DNA of 43,749 nucleotides from CAIZGX01 sp044374295 (lineage in GTDB: Bacteria; Bacteroidota; Bacteroidia; Flavobacteriales_D; Sanyastnellaceae): the NCBI GenBank assembly GCA_044374295.1, contig JBILOU010000011.1:1-43749 (forward strand). Reading direction: 5' to 3'. The notes beneath the pieces are model-generated. The model ran no database searches. It was given only the letters and a program-made list of their open reading frames with translations, and was not told the DNA's origin. Made by a program: the position numbers and the translations under genes. Shown here piece after piece: positions 40,873 through 43,749 of the stretch (its first letter is position 1; each line of letters starts with the position of its first letter).

Positions 40873-42653
40873 TCTACCGTAATGTAAAATGGAAGACGCG
40901 TCTGAATCTTTCCGCCGTTACTCAATTGACGAATGTCTTGATAATTCTTGAATCTGCTGCCGAGTAAACGCGATAGAATCGCGTCTTCCGATTTGCCTGA
41001 AATGTTATAAAAAAACTCTTCCAACGGATCAAGCATCTCAGGTAATTCAAGAATAGAGTTTGAACTTACGCCAGCCTTCGCTGCAGCATAGGCAACAGCC
41101 TCGCGTAAGCCACCCATCTCGTCTACAAGCCCAATGGTCAATGCATCTTCACCACTCCAAACACGGCCTTGACCAATGCTATCCACATAATTCTGAGAGA
41201 TGTTTCGTCCCAACGCAACTTTGCTTGTGAAGTCGTTGTAAATGTTGCTCACCATGACTTGCATAGCGCGTTTTTGAACGGTGTCTAATGGAGAAGTCAA
41301 CGTCATCATGTTCGCATGCTCATGCGTCTTGTACGCGTCGAAGGTGATGCCCAACTTGTGATCTAAGAAGTTCTGTAGGTTGGGAATAATTCCAAACACA
41401 CCTATAGATCCAGTAATCGTATTCGGCTGCGCGAAGATGCGATCTGCTCCACAAGCAACGTAATATCCGCCCGAAGCCGCATAATCGCCCATGCTCACCA
41501 CAAAAACTTTTCCGCTTTGCTTAATCAATTCCGCTTCCCTCCAGATCACATCACTCGCCAACGCACTTCCTCCGGGAGAGTTCACACGCAACACCACCGC
41601 CTTAATTCCTTCATCCAAACGCGCATCGCGCAAGGCTTTTGCTATGCGATCACTTCCAATCGTTTCATCGTCGCCCTTTCCACTTTCAATGCCACCAATG
41701 GCATACACCACCGCAACTTGAGCAACGTCTGAAACCAAATCTTCTAACTTCACGATATCCAAATAACGATTGTAAGAAATGACTTCTTCATCCATCTTCT
41801 TATCATCTTCCAACTTGCCTTTGTCTTTCAAACGAGCCGACATCTTCGCTGCAATCTCATCTGGATAAAGCAATCCGTCTATCAACTTCGATTGAAGCAG
41901 CGTGTTGTTGTTAATGAATCGAAGGGAAGTGGCAGAAGCATTAAGTTCCTCTACAGAAACACCGCGTTGAGCAGAAATCTTTTCGCACATGACCTTCCAA
42001 ATATCATCAATGAACGTTGCCATTTGCAAACGGTTTTCGTCCGACATGTGGTCGTAAATGAAAGGCTCTACGGCGCTTTTGAATTTGTTGTTCGGACCGC
42101 GGATCACCTGCGCTTCTATTTCCAAATTGTCTAACAACTTTTTATAGAACATCACTTCCGCATTCAGTCCGTGCCAATCGAAAGTTCCTGTTGGATACAT
42201 ATACACTTCATTCGCAGCGCTAGCCAAGAAATAGCCCGCTTGCGAATAGCCTTCGCTGTAGGCGATGACCCATTTACCCGAAGACTTGAAGTCAAGAATC
42301 GCGTTGTGAATTTCCAACAACATAGCAGGCGCGGCTTCAATTGCACCAATGTTCAAGTAAACACCTTCAATGCGCTCGTCGGTTTTCGCAAAACGCAACA
42401 CGCGCTCTAAATCGCGCAAGGCAATGCGATCTTCAGCACCATCCAAGTTGAACGAAGGTGTGTCGAGTCCTCTTTCCGTAAATGAATTTTCCAATTTAAT
42501 TTTTAGTATCGACTCGTTGTCCATGGAAACATCTTCAGAAGAGGCGAGTGCAGCAATGACAGCAGCAATAACGGCTACAGTCAAAAGAGTTCCTAGGATT
42601 GATGCGATGATGTTACCAACGAGCGTGGCCCAAACGGTTTTCCAAAAAGTCAT
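40869..42653 (-). CDS. sppA: Signal peptide peptidase SppA, 67-kDa type
   Basis: This 594-residue protein has an N-terminal transmembrane anchor (about residues 8-37, NIIASILGTLLTVAVIAAVIAALA) and two tandem S49 domains. The general-base lysine is K192 (NKFKSAVEPF) in the first domain and the nucleophile is S394 (YAASGGYYVACGADRIFA) in the second, as in E. coli SppA. It cleaves leftover signal peptides in the inner membrane. A TAACTTTG box lies 35 bases upstream of the ATG. The methyltransferase gene overlaps its end by four bases. Confidence 0.96.
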   Translation of the reverse strand: MTFWKTVWATLVGNIIASILGTLLTVAVIAAVIAALASSEDVSMDNESILKIKLENSFTERGLDTPSFNLDGAEDRIALRDLERVLRFAKTDERIEGVYLNIGAIEAAPAMLLEIHNAILDFKSSGKWVIAYSEGYSQAGYFLASAANEVYMYPTGTFDWHGLNAEVMFYKKLLDNLEIEAQVIRGPNNKFKSAVEPFIYDHMSDENRLQMATFIDDIWKVMCEKISAQRGVSVEELNASATSLRFINNNTLLQSKLIDGLLYPDEIAAKMSARLKDKGKLEDDKKMDEEVISYNRYLDIVKLEDLVSDVAQVAVVYAIGGIESGKGDDETIGSDRIAKALRDARLDEGIKAVVLRVNSPGGSALASDVIWREAELIKQSGKVFVVSMGDYAASGGYYVACGADRIFAQPNTITGSIGVFGIIPNLQNFLDHKLGITFDAYKTHEHANMMTLTSPLDTVQKRAMQVMVSNIYNDFTSKVALGRNISQNYVDSIGQGRVWSGEDALTIGLVDEMGGLREAVAYAAAKAGVSSNSILELPEMLDPLEEFFYNISGKSEDAILSRLLGSRFKNYQDIRQLSNGGKIQTRLPFYITVE

Positions 42654-42688
42654 AATAAGTAATTTGAATTAAGACGCTATTGCGCGCT

Positions 42689-42696
42689 CAAAGTTA
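42689..42696 (-). promoter_or_regulatory. -7 promoter box TAACTTTG for sppA
   Basis: An exact minus-strand match, 35 bases from the sppA ATG. It lies 13 bases from the divergent folK box. Confidence 0.5.
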
Positions 42697-42709
42697 CGCA
42701 GGTGAGTTG

Positions 42710-42717
42710 TATTTTCG
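42710..42717 (+). promoter_or_regulatory. -7 promoter box TATTTTCG for folK
   Basis: A TAnnTTCG match ending four bases before the ATG at 42722. Confidence 0.55.
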
Positions 42718-42721
42718 CTCT

Positions 42722-43204
42722 ATGGAAAAAATGAATCGCGTACTGCTGAGCATTGGTGGAAACGAAGGCGACAGAGAAGCAAATTTGGAAGAGGCGCGTA
42801 TGTTTATTTCGTTCAACATGGGCGATATTGTAACGGTTTCTGAGGTGATCGAAACAGAAGCCTGGGGCATGCCCGAAGGCACAGAACCGTTCTTGAATCA
42901 ACTCGTGGAAATTCAAACAGGACTCACACTTGAGAAGTTGCATGCAGAGATTGTTGAGTTGGAAGAGTATTACGGAAGAACGCGCAAAGAGGGTGTTTAC
43001 CTTGATCGCGAGATGGATGTAGATGTTATCTTTTTCAATGATGAAATTGTGCGTGAAGGAGACATTCAAGTGCCGCACGAACGCATGCATTTGCGTGAAT
43101 TTATTTTGAAGCCCTTGGCTGCAACTTGGCCAGAGTGGATTCATCCGGAAATGAAAATGAATGCTGCGCAATTGCTCGCTGAATTGAACAAGAAAGAAGA
43201 TTGA
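42722..43204 (+). CDS. folK: 6-hydroxymethyl-7,8-dihydropterin pyrophosphokinase (HPPK)
   Basis: This 160-residue protein has the N-terminal strand and glycine motif VLLSIGGNEGDREANL, the pterin-binding stretch ETEAWGMPEGTEPFLNQLVEI, and the metal and ATP site YLDREMDVDVIFF (DxD) followed by VPHERMHLREFILKPLA. It transfers pyrophosphate from ATP in folate synthesis. An upstream in-frame ATG at 42680 would run through the promoter box; the ATG at 42722 fits family length. The deoxynucleoside kinase start overlaps its stop. Confidence 0.95.
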   Translation: MEKMNRVLLSIGGNEGDREANLEEARMFISFNMGDIVTVSEVIETEAWGMPEGTEPFLNQLVEIQTGLTLEKLHAEIVELEEYYGRTRKEGVYLDREMDVDVIFFNDEIVREGDIQVPHERMHLREFILKPLAATWPEWIHPEMKMNAAQLLAELNKKED

Positions 43205-43749
43205 ACAACTACACCGTTATAGAAGGCATTATTGGCGCGGGTAAAACCACGCTTGCGCATTTGTTATCGACAGAGCACAATGCTCAATTGGTGTTGGAAG
43301 AATTCGCAGATAACGCGTTCCTTCCGAAGTTTTACGAAGAGCCCAAGCGTTATGCTTTCCCTTTAGAATTGAGTTTTCTTTCGGAACGTTTCGCGCAATT
43401 GAAGAGTGTTTTTCAATCGCCCGATTTGTTTCAACCCAAAGTTATTGCCGATTATTTTTTACCGAAATGTCAAGTGTTCGCGAAGAATAATTTAGAAGAT
43501 GACGAATACAAATTGTTTCTGCGTTTGTATGAGATCATGGAGAATTCGCTACCGCAACCCGACTTGTTGGTTTATCTATATCTCTCGCCAGAACAGGCGT
43601 TGCAGAACATTAAGAAACGCGGACGGTACTACGAACAAAACATTACAGCTGAGTATTTAGAAAATATTCAGCAGCAGTATTTGTCGTTCATACAACAACA
43701 TCCCGAGTTAACGGTGCTCATGATTTCGAGCGACAAACTCGATTTTGTA
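43201..43749 (+). CDS. Deoxynucleoside kinase, C-terminus cut by window edge
   Basis: The open frame runs from TTG at 43201 to the right edge, giving 183 codons. The protein opens NNYTVIEGIIGAGKTTLAHLL, a P-loop GIIGAGKT at the N-terminus. It continues with the EEFADNAFLPKFYEEPKRYAFPLELSFLSERFAQL region typical of bacterial dNK family enzymes, and the lid KKRGRYYEQNITAEYLENIQQQY. It phosphorylates deoxynucleosides for salvage; the base preference is unknown. The TTG overlaps the folK stop as TTGA, the same arrangement as the M16 gene start. Probably 20-25 residues are missing. Confidence 0.92.
   Translation, partial: MNNYTVIEGIIGAGKTTLAHLLSTEHNAQLVLEEFADNAFLPKFYEEPKRYAFPLELSFLSERFAQLKSVFQSPDLFQPKVIADYFLPKCQVFAKNNLEDDEYKLFLRLYEIMENSLPQPDLLVYLYLSPEQALQNIKKRGRYYEQNITAEYLENIQQQYLSFIQQHPELTVLMISSDKLDFV

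Noticed and set aside
42677..43171. Minus-strand 164-codon open frame opposite folK
   Set aside because: folK is clear on the plus strand; this is its antisense shadow.

Overview
The window reads as a chromosomal segment of a Bacteroidota bacterium, most likely from the Flavobacteriales side. Seen directly: promoter boxes of the Bacteroidota type (TAnnTTTG or TAnnTTCG) stand in front of most transcription units, Shine-Dalgarno sites are almost absent, two large secreted proteins end in type IX secretion (T9SS) sorting domains, and DUF4249, DUF983, DUF4920, a bacillithiol gene (bshA) and a GH3/beta-lactamase fusion are present. A family such as Crocinitomicaceae is only a guess. No tRNA, rRNA, CRISPR, transposase or phage gene was seen. 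Both ends are cut inside genes.

Layout. 1-2378 (minus): a truncated M16 zinc peptidase, a DUF4920 secreted protein and a PhnP-like metallo-hydrolase. 2410-3720 (plus): an unassigned radical SAM protein. 3726-5987 (minus): sucC and an agmatinase-like ureohydrolase in one operon. 6050-8128: a LolD-type ATPase, then DUF983 and DUF4249 proteins on the minus strand. 8233-11277 (plus): DegP/HtrA protease and the long form of glyceraldehyde-3-phosphate dehydrogenase. 11328-13698 (minus): an overlapping gene pair, an RnfD/NqrB-like membrane protein and a DUF2330 protein. 13963-19574 (plus): cmk, the NagZ-like GH3/beta-lactamase fusion, bshA and a small membrane protein. 19555-22856 (minus): msrB and uvrA. 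23091-28277 (plus): an ECF sigma factor with a 36-residue ORF behind it, a substrate-binding lipoprotein, an acyl-CoA carboxylase beta subunit and a GT22-like membrane glycosyltransferase. 28584-40254 (plus): a 2931-residue multidomain surface protein and a 914-residue FG-GAP/UnbV protein, both T9SS clients. 40354-42653 (minus): a SpoU methyltransferase and sppA. 42722-43749 (plus): folK and a truncated deoxynucleoside kinase.

Most genes are housekeeping (nucleotide, cofactor, wall recycling, repair, central carbon and envelope quality control). The less ordinary signals are these. (i) A family of short-period repeat arrays sits inside linkers and membrane-loop codons of three genes and once between genes. 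One type has a strict 12-bp period; the other is a chain of tiny hairpins joined by ATTC or ATTA. (ii) At least nine genes have the -7 promoter box 4-6 nt from the start codon, which predicts leaderless mRNAs. (iii) An RnfD-like/DUF2330 pair stands alone, without the other Rnf genes. (iv) An orphan radical SAM family protein is present. (v) An ECF sigma factor has an unusually strong Shine-Dalgarno site, a long leader and a downstream microprotein ORF. (vi) A perfect 20-bp inverted repeat at the extreme left end looks like an assembly or amplification artefact.
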